DNA of 64,000 bases from Bacteroidota bacterium. Lineage in GTDB: Bacteria > Bacteroidota > Bacteroidia > NS11-12g > UBA955. A model generated the notes under the pieces. That model worked only from the letters and a program-made list of their open reading frames with translations, was not told the origin of the DNA and ran no database searches. Shown here piece by piece: positions 1 through 9,048 of this stretch; position 1 is the first letter of the stretch, and every line of letters starts with the position of its first letter. The DNA lies in the NCBI GenBank assembly GCA_024103355.1, contig JAGFIU010000024.1, forward strand, positions 124,001 to 188,000, read 5' to 3'. The position numbers and the translations under genes were made by a program.

Positions 1-3000
1 GGGTGCAGCTGCGATGTTTGCATCACTATAAATAGATTGGTTTTTAGAGAACACTTTTAGTTTCACAGTCCCGTCCTTGGTAGCCAAATATTCCATATTA
101 AAGCTATTGTTGGCATATCCAAATTGGGTGGTACCATAAGTAACATCGATAATAAAACGATTGTTTGCAAATTTACGTCCGAGTTTAAAAATCATATCTG
201 CTCTCTGGTCAGGAGAAATATTAGCCAAACTGAAATCCACCAACCACTTATCATCAATTTGGGAAAGCCAAGCATCAATTTGACTAGAAACCAAATCAGC
301 AATTCCGTTATTAACCATAGAACGAGGATTTAATGCAAGATCATTCCCAATTTGTGTGGTAACAAAGGTAGGAGTCATAAAGTTCCCAAAAACTAACAAA
401 CTAAATACTTGGCGACTTACCTCATCATAATCACTTTGAATTCTTTGTAAAACATTGGAAAGTTCGGTCATTCCTTGGTCAGCAAGGTCAGGAATTTTCA
501 ACCCAAATGTAACTTCAGGGCTGAACAAATTTCCTTTAATTTTTATCTCGCTTCGGGCTTGAACCATTGTTAGAGATTGTGATGTACTAGTGCTTGTTGA
601 ACTTCTACCTAGTAGAGGGTTGGGTGAAGCTTTTTGAATATTATAAGTAAGTAAATCAATTGTAGCTTGAAGCGGGTCTCCATCCCATCTGATTGTCCCC
701 CCCTTTTCTATGAAAAACTTCTTATTCACCATATTATTAAAGGCTACAAAGTTGTAGTCTCCTCTATCTACCTCTATTCCACCTCGCATTGTAAAAACAT
801 CATCTTCACCCAATTCCATAGTAATATGACCGGTTCCCGCTCCCTTTATAGTTTCTCCTGTTTGCTCATCCAATACCAATTGTATTTCCATATCGGGAGT
901 TATTTCCATATCAATCAACATCGTATTTAGAAAACCAACATCTAATTGATGTTTAATGGTAGAATCTTTCTTATCAGACTTAAAGGTAATGTAGGGTACT
1001 TGTCCAGCAGCCTCTGTATCTCCTAATGGCATAACGATTAATGAACCCGGTTTTGATTTTGCTTTTATTGAAATATTAAACTTATCAAAAGTACCAAAAA
1101 ACTTTGCGCTGCCATCTGCATAAGCATTTCCGAAATACAAATCATTATCTTTTCTTGTAGTACCAAGTACATGAAAATCTTTGAGATTCTCTATGCTCAT
1201 ATTATAGTTCCATTGGGTAAAATTGGTATGGTTCAATACTCCTGAAATAGTTCCGATATGCCCTTTATCATCTTTAATTTGCGATCCTTTTTCTATGGTA
1301 ATTTTATTTTTCTCAACAACAACATTTGAGTTGATTGTGAATGGAACCTTTAAATAATCAATAATAAATTTCACATCCTCAACATAGAGCTTGCCATTTA
1401 GTAGCGGCTTTGAAGGTTCTCCTGTAATATTCACAGTACCTCCAACACCTCCTTTCAATCCGGAAATTCCTTTAAGAAACTGACCAAAAATCCCGACATC
1501 AGACTTTGGCATATTGAGGTTTAAATTGAGTTCGTCAAACTTTTTTGAAGTTCCAATTGTGCCATTTAGTGTAACTCCATTGAAAATCCCACTCTGTATA
1601 TCACAATCTAATTCATTTTGGAATGCATTAATTCTTTTGGTTTTGATTCCAATAGTACCGACAGTATCTGAATTTATTGCAAAATTGTCAATTTTTATAT
1701 CTGAGATAATCTCCAACATTCCGTTAAGTTTGGGTCTAAAATCTATACCCCCATTACCTACGCCAAAAAACTCAGGATAATTTTTGGGTGTAAATTCATT
1801 GATATTCTCAATCTGAAACTTATTTAGACTGAGTGCGATTTTCTTATTATCATCTGTCCCAACATATTCTGCACTAATACTTTGTTCTTTATTAAAGAGT
1901 TCAATAGGGCGCAACATAAAATTTGTTCCGAGAACCATTCCGGTCGTATCTCGCAAATTCCATTCTTGACCTTTGATATTGAGGATAATATCTTCGATAA
2001 ACAATGATGAGTTATCAAGTGAAGAGAAAGTAAGAGCCCCTTTGGCTGAGGTTTTGAGTTTATTGCGAATATCCTCACCTTTTATATGATATAAAATCCG
2101 GTTTTCCACCACGGTTGCTTCCAAAAAAAGGCTATCTGCTTTGTAGTTAATATTATCAAAATACATGCTTGAATAAGCTGTAACTTTCATATCTTTTTCT
2201 TCACCCTTCCTTGCTCTTAAATTGATGTTTTCAAAATTTAGGTCATTGATTGTCAACCTGTCTAACTGAGTTCTTAACCCAAATATCTTTCTTTGAGAAT
2301 TAAACGCTCCTTGAATTCTCCCTTGTCCAATTTCAATCCCAAAATTAAATAATGTAAGAAATTTATTTACTTCTTTCATATTAATAATAAAATCTATTCT
2401 CTCTGAGGGAGTTGATTTCTTAGAAGGATAAACAATTCCCGGCAAGAGGTTTGAAGCAAAGTTTTGAAAAGCATTAGGCAAATTTTTAAGACTAAATGCT
2501 CCTTTCAGTTCAATATCTACTAAATCGCTTACTAATGAAATATTTCGCTTATTATCAACAAATTCAGAAATGATATTAAATTCGGACAATCTAAATCGCT
2601 CGTCCCCTCTGTATATTTCAATGTCCTTGGTATGAAGCATACCGGTAGTTTTATCAATATCAAACCCTTTAGTACTGAGCAATAAGCTGCCAGTAAACCC
2701 TGACTTTACAGTATCCAATCCCAATGCCTTAAGATTCATATCAAAAATCTGCACAGTAAAATCCGACATCTCATCCTGCGCTTTCATATCAATTACCCCA
2801 TCAAACTTGAATTTTAGGTTGGGGTCATCTACTTGTGCTTCTCCTTTGAAAAGTGATTCAGTAAATTTCCCCTCAATTCTAATTGCTTTATATGGATATT
2901 TAAATAATTGAATTTGAGAAATATCTCCATGCATATCAAATGAGAAATGTGAGGGTGAGAAACCCTTGCCGTTATGAATATGTGCTGACAGTCCAATCAT

Positions 3001-4332
3001 ACCAATATTCGGATTATTGATAAACTTACCAAGATTAAAACTCTCTGAATTGATCTTTCCTGAATAGAGTGCAGACTCGAGACCATTCCTAAAATCAAGA
3101 TTAATATCTGTTCTAATACTTCCTAATGAAGTCCCGATATTACCAAATGCAACAAAATTATTGTAAAAGCCAATCATTCGACCTTTATAATCAATATACC
3201 CAAGTCTATCAATATTTTCGGGCATTTCAATATCTAAAATTTTAAACAATTCATGTGGAACTGAGTATAGTTTATCAATATTGAAACTCAAATAGGTATT
3301 TTGAATATCGGGTAATCCTGTCAAATCAAAATTGCCTTTTAACTGTGTATTTTCAAGGCTTTGAATGGATACATTCTTGCACCTCATTCTTTCAATAGTT
3401 CCTGTAACATCGCCTTCAATTTTAAATTCAGACTTTTCTAACAGTTTGAGTCCTGAACCGAATGGAAGTAAATCTTTGATTGCGAGAAAACTGTTGGTAA
3501 TATTGCCTTTAATTTGGACAGAGTTAATAAAATCTGCCAGTTCGGGAAATCCATTATAATTAAAATAAAGTGTATTCCCCAGACTAGAGTTTGGAGTCTG
3601 AATCAACAAATGATCAAACTCGAGACCTCGTTTGTAGATTCTTGCTTTCGCTTCAAAATGTTTTACAATCAGTCCCGAACGTTCTTCTGTACTGAGATTC
3701 TTTACTATAAAATTTAATGAATCACCAATAACTTTAAACTTGTTTAATTCGCCATTAATTTTGTTGAACTGTATATCATGTGAATTAAATTCATTAGAGG
3801 CAACTTGAACAGATAAATCTTCATTGAACTGTCTGAATCTAGTATTTTCAAATTTAATCTTATCAAAAAAGACAGTCCAAATTGGACGATTTTGCGGAAT
3901 TGAATCATAGCGATGAGGGCTAAGGTAGTCAAAGAAGAACTTATGATTTTGGTATATCTCACCTTTATGAACTCCAAAGTTTACATACCCGTCTTTGATA
4001 ACGAGTTCGTCCAATCCAACGTAATGTCTGTAAGTATTTAGACTTTTTAACCGTATTTTTAATTCATGAATATAGAATAAGGTATCTCCGTTTTGATCAG
4101 GAACGAAAGCATCTTTAAGATAAACAGTATTTGGTAAAGAAAATTTAAAATCACTAAAATCAAGTTTAACACCCAAATCCTTGGACATATTATTGATAAG
4201 ATTTCTCAGAAACAGATTTTGAAAAGCTTTTGTATTTAGCAAAACGAAGAACAACAAAAGTAACCCAAGCAATCCGATGGAAGCCCACTTTAGTATTTTC
4301 CTTATTTTCGCGCTTGCTTTCAAATTTTGCAA
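1..4332 (-). CDS. TamB/AsmA-like translocation-assembly protein (C-terminus beyond window edge)
   Basis: I read this frame triplet by triplet from base 1 to the stop at 4339-4341 and found it open throughout, giving at least 1444 codons. The N-terminus carries basic residues and one hydrophobic segment at about residues 16-34 (KILKWASIGLLGLLLLFF). The rest is a long series of short beta-strand-like stretches with no cysteine-rich or enzyme motif. The last visible stretch (FNMEYLATKDGTVKLKVF) resembles the conserved C-terminal TamB domain. Family members are anchored in the inner membrane, span the periplasm as a beta-taco and help build or lipidate the outer membrane. There is no ATG before the membrane segment, so TTG at 4332 or 4323 must start it. 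It is divergent from tsaD. The missing part at the left is probably short. Function is by family resemblance. Confidence 0.82.
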   Translation of the reverse strand, partial: MQNLKASAKIRKILKWASIGLLGLLLLFFVLLNTKAFQNLFLRNLINNMSKDLGVKLDFSDFKFSLPNTVYLKDAFVPDQNGDTLFYIHELKIRLKSLNTYRHYVGLDELVIKDGYVNFGVHKGEIYQNHKFFFDYLSPHRYDSIPQNRPIWTVFFDKIKFENTRFRQFNEDLSVQVASNEFNSHDIQFNKINGELNKFKVIGDSLNFIVKNLSTEERSGLIVKHFEAKARIYKRGLEFDHLLIQTPNSSLGNTLYFNYNGFPELADFINSVQIKGNITNSFLAIKDLLPFGSGLKLLEKSEFKIEGDVTGTIERMRCKNVSIQSLENTQLKGNFDLTGLPDIQNTYLSFNIDKLYSVPHELFKILDIEMPENIDRLGYIDYKGRMIGFYNNFVAFGNIGTSLGSIRTDINLDFRNGLESALYSGKINSESFNLGKFINNPNIGMIGLSAHIHNGKGFSPSHFSFDMHGDISQIQLFKYPYKAIRIEGKFTESLFKGEAQVDDPNLKFKFDGVIDMKAQDEMSDFTVQIFDMNLKALGLDTVKSGFTGSLLLSTKGFDIDKTTGMLHTKDIEIYRGDERFRLSEFNIISEFVDNKRNISLVSDLVDIELKGAFSLKNLPNAFQNFASNLLPGIVYPSKKSTPSERIDFIINMKEVNKFLTLFNFGIEIGQGRIQGAFNSQRKIFGLRTQLDRLTINDLNFENINLRARKGEEKDMKVTAYSSMYFDNINYKADSLFLEATVVENRILYHIKGEDIRNKLKTSAKGALTFSSLDNSSLFIEDIILNIKGQEWNLRDTTGMVLGTNFMLRPIELFNKEQSISAEYVGTDDNKKIALSLNKFQIENINEFTPKNYPEFFGVGNGGIDFRPKLNGMLEIISDIKIDNFAINSDTVGTIGIKTKRINAFQNELDCDIQSGIFNGVTLNGTIGTSKKFDELNLNLNMPKSDVGIFGQFLKGISGLKGGVGGTVNITGEPSKPLLNGKLYVEDVKFIIDYLKVPFTINSNVVVEKNKITIEKGSQIKDDKGHIGTISGVLNHTNFTQWNYNMSIENLKDFHVLGTTRKDNDLYFGNAYADGSAKFFGTFDKFNISIKAKSKPGSLIVMPLGDTEAAGQVPYITFKSDKKDSTIKHQLDVGFLNTMLIDMEITPDMEIQLVLDEQTGETIKGAGTGHITMELGEDDVFTMRGGIEVDRGDYNFVAFNNMVNKKFFIEKGGTIRWDGDPLQATIDLLTYNIQKASPNPLLGRSSTSTSTSQSLTMVQARSEIKIKGNLFSPEVTFGLKIPDLADQGMTELSNVLQRIQSDYDEVSRQVFSLLVFGNFMTPTFVTTQIGNDLALNPRSMVNNGIADLVSSQIDAWLSQIDDKWLVDFSLANISPDQRADMIFKLGRKFANNRFIIDVTYGTTQFGYANNSFNMEYLATKDGTVKLKVFSKNQSIYSDANIAAAP

Positions 4333-4352
4333 AAGTAATCAAAATCATAGCT

Positions 4353-5357
4353 ATGCAGTCCACCTTATTAGCTTTAGAAACTTCATGTGATGAGACTTCG
4401 GCCGCTATAATTTCGGGTGGCAAAATACTTGCCAATATTGTAGCAACACAAGAAATTCATTCACAATATGGTGGTGTTATTCCTGAATTAGCTTCACGAA
4501 ATCACGATTTATTTATTGCTTCGGTAACTCAAGAAGCACTCAACAAAGCAAACAAAGAGCTTAAAGACCTAGATGCCGTTGCTGTTACTCAAGGTCCCGG
4601 GCTACTTGGAGCATTATTAGTCGGCAACACTTTCGCCAAAGGGTTATCTTGGGGCTTATCGATTCCATTGATTGGTGTCAATCACTTGCAGGCACATATT
4701 TCTGCATTGTTCATTGATTATCCCAATCCTTCATTTCCCATAATCGTTCTATTGGTTTCCGGTGGTCACACACAACTTATCAAGATAAACTGCCATACAG
4801 ACTATGAGTTATTAGGGCAAACAATCGATGATGCTGCCGGAGAAGCATACGATAAGACTGCCAAACTATTGGGGTTGCCATATCCCGGAGGTCAACATAT
4901 TGATAGACTTGCAAAAACCGGAAATCCGAATGCTTTTTCCTTTCCGGAACCTAAGGTACCCGGTCTTAATTTCTCTTTCAGTGGGCTAAAAACTTCCATT
5001 CTGTATTTTGTGAATGAACAAAGTCTGCATTCTCACGACTTTGTTAACCGGAATCTTAATGATTTATGCGCGTCTATTCAAAACACCATAAATAATTATT
5101 TGACTAACAAGCTAATCAAAGCAGTAAAACAACATAATCCTAAAGGCATTGCAATTGTCGGTGGGGTTTCTGCTAACTCCGACTTGAGAAAACGAATGGT
5201 AGATTTAGGGAATCAAATAAGTGTAAATGTGTTGATTCCAAAATTTGAATATTGTACTGACAATGCTGCTATGATTGCGATGGCTGCTCATTATGCTTAT
5301 GAGAAAAGACAATTTATAGGGTTAGAAAGTATCCCATTTACCCGAGATATGATATAA
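4353..5357 (+). CDS. tsaD: tRNA N6-adenosine threonylcarbamoyltransferase TsaD
   Basis: TsaD transfers the threonylcarbamoyl group from TC-AMP to A37 of ANN-decoding tRNAs (t6A), acting with TsaB and TsaE in the cytoplasm. The 334-residue product has the usual family length. It opens with LALETSCDETSAA, carries the metal-binding pair H111/H115 in HLQAH, the GGHTQL phosphate loop, and ends with the typical DNAAMIAMAAHYAY stretch. The frame is open further upstream, but those extra 41 codons overlap the divergent TamB-like gene and are not TsaD-like, so ATG 4353 is the start. Only about 20 bp separate the two divergent start codons, so promoter elements must lie inside the neighbouring coding sequence. 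mtaB, which acts on t6A, is encoded at 47-48 kb. Confidence 0.97.
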   Translation: MQSTLLALETSCDETSAAIISGGKILANIVATQEIHSQYGGVIPELASRNHDLFIASVTQEALNKANKELKDLDAVAVTQGPGLLGALLVGNTFAKGLSWGLSIPLIGVNHLQAHISALFIDYPNPSFPIIVLLVSGGHTQLIKINCHTDYELLGQTIDDAAGEAYDKTAKLLGLPYPGGQHIDRLAKTGNPNAFSFPEPKVPGLNFSFSGLKTSILYFVNEQSLHSHDFVNRNLNDLCASIQNTINNYLTNKLIKAVKQHNPKGIAIVGGVSANSDLRKRMVDLGNQISVNVLIPKFEYCTDNAAMIAMAAHYAYEKRQFIGLESIPFTRDMI

Positions 5358-5442
5358 ACCACCATTCGTGCTATATTCCAAACAGAAAGACTCTAATATT
5401 TTTCATATATTTAATATTACTTGGCTATATATTCGCTCACAA

Positions 5443-6171
5443 ATGACAAGGATGCTCAATACTCATATTTTTTATATTTTCCTTTCTTTACTGAACATAC
5501 AAAATCTTTGCGGATTCGGGAGTTTATCCTTTAATACAGGTCGCAACCAATCTTCTTTTGGTCAGTATGCCAAAATCAGCACTCATGGAGGACAGACCTA
5601 TTCTAACTGGGAATTTAAAGGAGGAATCGGCCTGATTTTTTCCAACGCAGATATTAATAGTTTAGATGCACTGAAAATACAAGTATCAAGAAAATTTGAA
5701 ACCTCAAAAAGACCTTTCATAGCTTCTGTTTATTACCAATGGAAACCTTATTCAGAAAATATTTTTGTAAATGATTTTGGAGTTATTCTTAAGCGTAAAT
5801 ACAATAAATGGGATGTTAATTTAGGTGCAAATTCTTTGTTCATGCGATTTCCTAAGGCCCGCAGCAATCCAGGTTCTCCATTTAGAAGAACAGTATGGGA
5901 AGCTTTTAATTTCATGTATAAAATAACTTATAGGCAAGCCATAAATAAACATATTGATATGACAGCAACCCTCACCGATTATGATGAATATTATATTACA
6001 CAGGAAACCAACCCTTTTATAATTTTGGGTGGTGAATACAAACTAAAGGGGAATTCCAAAATTTTCATGGATCTGGCTTATCAACAAGCCGGGCTGCTCA
6101 ATATTAGAGTGAACTATTACGGATACTATATAAGATTGGGATATAAATTTGGTTTAGACCTCAACTCTTAA
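5443..6171 (+). CDS. Secreted beta-barrel-like protein of unknown function
   Basis: The frame opens at a GTG at 5368, but the first ATGs (5443 and 5452) put a plausible signal peptide at the N-terminus (MLNTHIFYIFLSLLNIQNLC), so 5443 is preferred; the product is then 242 residues. After the signal it is rich in Tyr, Asn and Gly in alternating patterns, with short strands such as FIASVYYQWKPY and GYYIRLGYKFGLDL near the end. That fits a small outer-membrane barrel. No known domain is recognised. It follows tsaD closely and is separated from the metallophosphoesterase lipoprotein by only 3 bp, so the two are probably co-transcribed and both act in the envelope. Confidence 0.6.
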   Translation: MTRMLNTHIFYIFLSLLNIQNLCGFGSLSFNTGRNQSSFGQYAKISTHGGQTYSNWEFKGGIGLIFSNADINSLDALKIQVSRKFETSKRPFIASVYYQWKPYSENIFVNDFGVILKRKYNKWDVNLGANSLFMRFPKARSNPGSPFRRTVWEAFNFMYKITYRQAINKHIDMTATLTDYDEYYITQETNPFIILGGEYKLKGNSKIFMDLAYQQAGLLNIRVNYYGYYIRLGYKFGLDLNS

Positions 6172-6174
6172 AAA

Positions 6175-7050
6175 ATGAAAGACAAAATGAAACATACTAA
6201 AGCACTGAGCCAACTTTTATTGTTTATCGCTATAATTTCATTGGCTTCATGCCTGAAAGAGGCTGATTTTTCAGGCTTTCTTCGTTCAACTGACAGGGTT
6301 GAAAGCCGTTTTAAAGAATCAATGCAATGGAACGAAAACCATCCATTTAGGGATATTTATACAAACGAAGAGAACTATAAACTTTTTATCACTTCAGATG
6401 TTCATGTGGGCGGTCCAAAAACCAATAACAACTACGCTAAGTTTGTTGACAAATGTATTCACTCGGATATTGTTGCAGCAGTGTATGCAGGAGATTTGTC
6501 TTCCGGCAGAGAAGATGCACAAAAATTGTTTCAATCTATGCTCCCGCCTGATTCTATTGTCCCAAGTTTCTTGATGATAGGAAATCATGAATTGTATTTT
6601 GACGGTTGGAAATATTACTATAAACTCTTTGGTAGCTCCACTTATTATTTCACTATAACAACACCCACAAAAAAAGACTTGTATATTTGCTTGGATTCCG
6701 GTAGCGGAACATTGGGTAAAAGCCAATTAGATTGGTTAAAGAAGCTGCTGGAGAGTATGCGTTCTAACTTTGACAGATGCATTGTTTTTACACATAGTAA
6801 TTTTTTCAGAACTCATCACACTGCATCTACAAGCCCTAATATGGATGAGCTTCTTGTTCTATTGGACCTTTTTGAATCACATAATGTGAGCATGGTAATT
6901 ACAGGACATGACCACAAACGTGATGAAAAAATAGTAGGAAATATCCCTTATATTATTTTGGATGCACTGCGCGATGATGCAAAAAATGCAACCTATATGA
7001 TTTTGCAAAAAAATCAAACCGCTTTTGACTATGAGTTTGTAAAACCTTAA
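6175..7050 (+). CDS. Metallophosphoesterase lipoprotein
   Basis: A calcineurin-like phosphoesterase carrying the binuclear-metal motifs in order: TSDVHV (D-x-H), AGDLSS (GD), MIGNHEL (GNHE), FTHSN and TGHDHK (GHxH). The N-terminus is a lipoprotein signal with lipobox SLASC, Cys at residue 26, so the enzyme should be anchored to a membrane facing the periplasm or surface. The 291-residue size is normal for the superfamily. A second possible start is the ATG at 6187. The substrate cannot be inferred: the superfamily includes nucleotidases, phosphodiesterases and phosphoprotein phosphatases. It lies directly behind a barrel-like gene, suggesting a two-gene envelope unit. Confidence 0.88.
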   Translation: MKDKMKHTKALSQLLLFIAIISLASCLKEADFSGFLRSTDRVESRFKESMQWNENHPFRDIYTNEENYKLFITSDVHVGGPKTNNNYAKFVDKCIHSDIVAAVYAGDLSSGREDAQKLFQSMLPPDSIVPSFLMIGNHELYFDGWKYYYKLFGSSTYYFTITTPTKKDLYICLDSGSGTLGKSQLDWLKKLLESMRSNFDRCIVFTHSNFFRTHHTASTSPNMDELLVLLDLFESHNVSMVITGHDHKRDEKIVGNIPYIILDALRDDAKNATYMILQKNQTAFDYEFVKP

Positions 7051-7058
7051 GGAATCTA

Positions 7059-7226
7059 CTACCTCACTTCAGTTGAACTGTCAATACTTTCGTGAATAGT
7101 ATTTTGTTCTCTCAATCTGTCAGATGAATATCCTTTATCAAAACTACTATTCAACCATAACCCAATTCCCACCAACAAGAGAAGAAAAAGGATAAAAATA
7201 ATCAGTTTTGAGGTTTTACTTTTCAT
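7059..7226 (-). CDS. 55-residue single-pass membrane protein
   Basis: A short ORF just behind lysA on the same strand (20 bp between lysA stop and this ATG). The product starts MKSKTSK, followed by a strongly hydrophobic segment (LIIFILFLLLLVGIGLW, about residues 8-24) and a polar, charged tail ending in SSTEVR. The stop codon at 7059-7061 lies 8 bp from the convergent metallophosphoesterase stop. The clear K-rich start followed by one membrane span is typical of real small membrane proteins, but I know no family for it and length alone gives weak support. Confidence 0.5.
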   Translation of the reverse strand: MKSKTSKLIIFILFLLLLVGIGLWLNSSFDKGYSSDRLREQNTIHESIDSSTEVR

Positions 7227-7246
7227 TTATTTTCAATGAATTAGAA

Positions 7247-8473
7247 TTAAAGATTTTCCATAGTTGACAGCAAATCCCGGATGGTTTCTCTCCTTCTGAT
7301 AAGCACTGCTTTACCATTTTTAATCATTACTTCAGCAGGTCTAAATCTTGAGTTATAATTAGAAGCCATAGAAAAAGCATAAGCTCCGGCATTTAGAAAA
7401 CATAAAATGTCACCCTCACGCACTTCACTTAATTTTCTATCCATCCCAAATGTATCTGTTTCGCAAATATATCCTACAACAGAATAGATTCTTTGCTTTC
7501 CTTCAGGATTACTCACATTCACGATTTGATGGTATGCGTCATATAATTTAGGACGAATAAGGTGATTGAATCCTGAATCAACACCGGCAAAAACCGTTGA
7601 AGTTGTTTGCTTAACCACATTTGTTTTAACAAGAAAATATCCGGCTTCACTAACCAAAAACTTTCCCGGTTCAAACCATAACTCCAATTCTCTTCCATAG
7701 TTTTTACAAAATGCTTTGAAACGTTGAGCAATTTTTTGACCTATTTCTTCAATTTCGGTTAAAACATCATCCGGTTTATAAGCAATTTTAAATCCGCTGC
7801 CAAAGTCCATATAATGCAATTCGGGGAACTCAGAAGCCGCCTCAAACAATAACTCTGCTCCATACAAAAAGACATCTGCATCTAAAATATCTGAACCTGT
7901 GTGCATGTGCAGACCCTCTACTTTAATATTATAGCTTTTAACAATCCTGCCTATATGTCTAACCTGATGAATAGAAATTCCAAATTTGGAGTCAATATGT
8001 CCTACCGAAATATGAGCATTCCCTCCGGCCATAATATGCGGATTCAAACGGATACAAACAGGAATTTTATTCCCGTACTTATTACCAAATTGTTCCAACA
8101 CAGAAAGGTTGTCTATATTGATTCTAACACCTTCCTTCACTGCCATATCTATCTCTTCCATCGAAACACAGTTTGGAGTATAGAGTATTCTTTCCGGTTC
8201 AAAACCTGCTTTGAGAGCAATCCAAACTTCTTGAATTGACACTGCATCCAATCCCGAACCTAAACGGTGAAACTCCTTGAGAACCGCCAAATTAGTTAAT
8301 GCTTTACATGCGTAATTCAAACGTACCTTCACCCCCGGAAATGCTTTATGTAATTTCTTATATTGTCTTTCAAATACTGATGCATCATAGACATAAAGCG
8401 GAGTATCAAACTCTGCAACCAACTTTTCTACGGGAACTCCCGCAATACAATATTTTCCGTTTACTAATTCCAT
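7247..8473 (-). CDS. lysA: Diaminopimelate decarboxylase
   Basis: A PLP-dependent decarboxylase of the alanine-racemase fold (fold III) that turns meso-diaminopimelate into lysine. The N-terminal barrel has the PLP lysine in LNYACKALTN, followed by the HMHTGSDI and MDFGSGFK phosphate-binding regions. The C-terminal part has the catalytic Cys region GYICETDTFGMD and the conserved NAGAYAFSMASNYN near the end. The frame extends 29 codons further upstream, but ATG 8473 gives the standard N-terminus (MELVNGKYCIAGVPVEKL), a 408-residue protein, and sits just behind a good promoter box. It is divergent from the GNAT gene. Confidence 0.95.
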   Translation of the reverse strand: MELVNGKYCIAGVPVEKLVAEFDTPLYVYDASVFERQYKKLHKAFPGVKVRLNYACKALTNLAVLKEFHRLGSGLDAVSIQEVWIALKAGFEPERILYTPNCVSMEEIDMAVKEGVRINIDNLSVLEQFGNKYGNKIPVCIRLNPHIMAGGNAHISVGHIDSKFGISIHQVRHIGRIVKSYNIKVEGLHMHTGSDILDADVFLYGAELLFEAASEFPELHYMDFGSGFKIAYKPDDVLTEIEEIGQKIAQRFKAFCKNYGRELELWFEPGKFLVSEAGYFLVKTNVVKQTTSTVFAGVDSGFNHLIRPKLYDAYHQIVNVSNPEGKQRIYSVVGYICETDTFGMDRKLSEVREGDILCFLNAGAYAFSMASNYNSRFRPAEVMIKNGKAVLIRRRETIRDLLSTMENL

Positions 8474-8482
8474 AAGGGTGCG

Positions 8483-8490
8483 CAAAAATA
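8483..8490 (-). promoter_or_regulatory. lysA -7 promoter box (TATTTTTG)
   Basis: On the minus strand TATTTTTG followed by CGCACCC matches the Bacteroidota -7 consensus TAnnTTTG. Nine bases separate it from the lysA ATG, so the leader must be very short. No clear upstream TTTG is visible. Confidence 0.55.
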
Positions 8491-8576
8491 ACTTTTGAAA
8501 TTCTAATTTTAAAAGATTCTTTAATACAGAAAAAATTAGTTTGACAGCCCAAAGAGCCAATGTGAAAGTCCTTTGC

Positions 8577-8584
8577 TATCTTTG
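8577..8584 (+). promoter_or_regulatory. -7 promoter box (TATCTTTG) of the GNAT gene
   Basis: TATCTTTG matches TAnnTTTG exactly and ends 6 bases before ATG 8591, implying an almost leaderless transcript. It supports 8591 over the in-frame TTG at 8573, which lies upstream of the box. Confidence 0.6.
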
Positions 8585-8590
8585 CCATGC

Positions 8591-9043
8591 ATGAATTTCA
8601 ATCCCATTATACGACCCTATATGAAATCTGATAAGGGGCAGCTATTAGAGATTATTGAGCTAAATATTCCAAAATATTTTGCTCCTGAAGAAAAAGAAGA
8701 CTTTGAGACCTATTTGGAAAACAAAATAGACGAATACTTTGTGCTCACTCTGAATGATAAGATTGTAGGAAGTGGCGGAATCAATTACACAGAATCTCTA
8801 ACAACAGCAAAAATTAGTTGGGATATGATTCATTCTGCATATCATAACAAGGGATTAGGAAGATTATTATTAAAACACAGATTAGAACATATAAAGACTC
8901 AAAATAAAGTAAAAAGAATCGTGGTAAGAACTTCTCAAATGGCCAATGGATTCTATCAAAAACAAGGTTTTGAGCTGAAAGAAATCATAAAGGATTATTG
9001 GTCTAAAGGCTACGACTTATATCTTATGGAATATCCTGTTTAA
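8591..9043 (+). CDS. GNAT-family N-acetyltransferase
   Basis: A 150-residue acyl-CoA-dependent acetyltransferase of the GNAT fold. Motif A (acetyl-CoA pyrophosphate loop) is visible as AYHNKGLGRLLLKHRLEH; the C-terminal motif B region reads TSQMANGFYQKQGFELKE, where Tyr and the QGF turn are typical. The substrate cannot be predicted. ATG 8591 was chosen because it lies right behind a promoter box and gives a normal GNAT N-terminus (IIRPYMKSDKGQLLEII). It is divergent from lysA and convergent with the rRNA methyltransferase gene, whose stop is 5 bp away, so it is probably transcribed alone. Confidence 0.88.
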   Translation: MNFNPIIRPYMKSDKGQLLEIIELNIPKYFAPEEKEDFETYLENKIDEYFVLTLNDKIVGSGGINYTESLTTAKISWDMIHSAYHNKGLGRLLLKHRLEHIKTQNKVKRIVVRTSQMANGFYQKQGFELKEIIKDYWSKGYDLYLMEYPV

Positions 9044-9048
9044 CTAAC

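Noticed and set aside
4190-4435. An 81-codon minus-strand frame overlapping both the TamB-like start and tsaD
   Set aside because: The neighbouring frame gives a proper membrane-anchored TamB-like N-terminus that stays open to base 1; this frame is out of phase with it.
6394-6726. A 110-codon frame antisense to the metallophosphoesterase
   Set aside because: It lies fully inside a gene with all catalytic motifs on the other strand; composition is that of a reverse-strand shadow.
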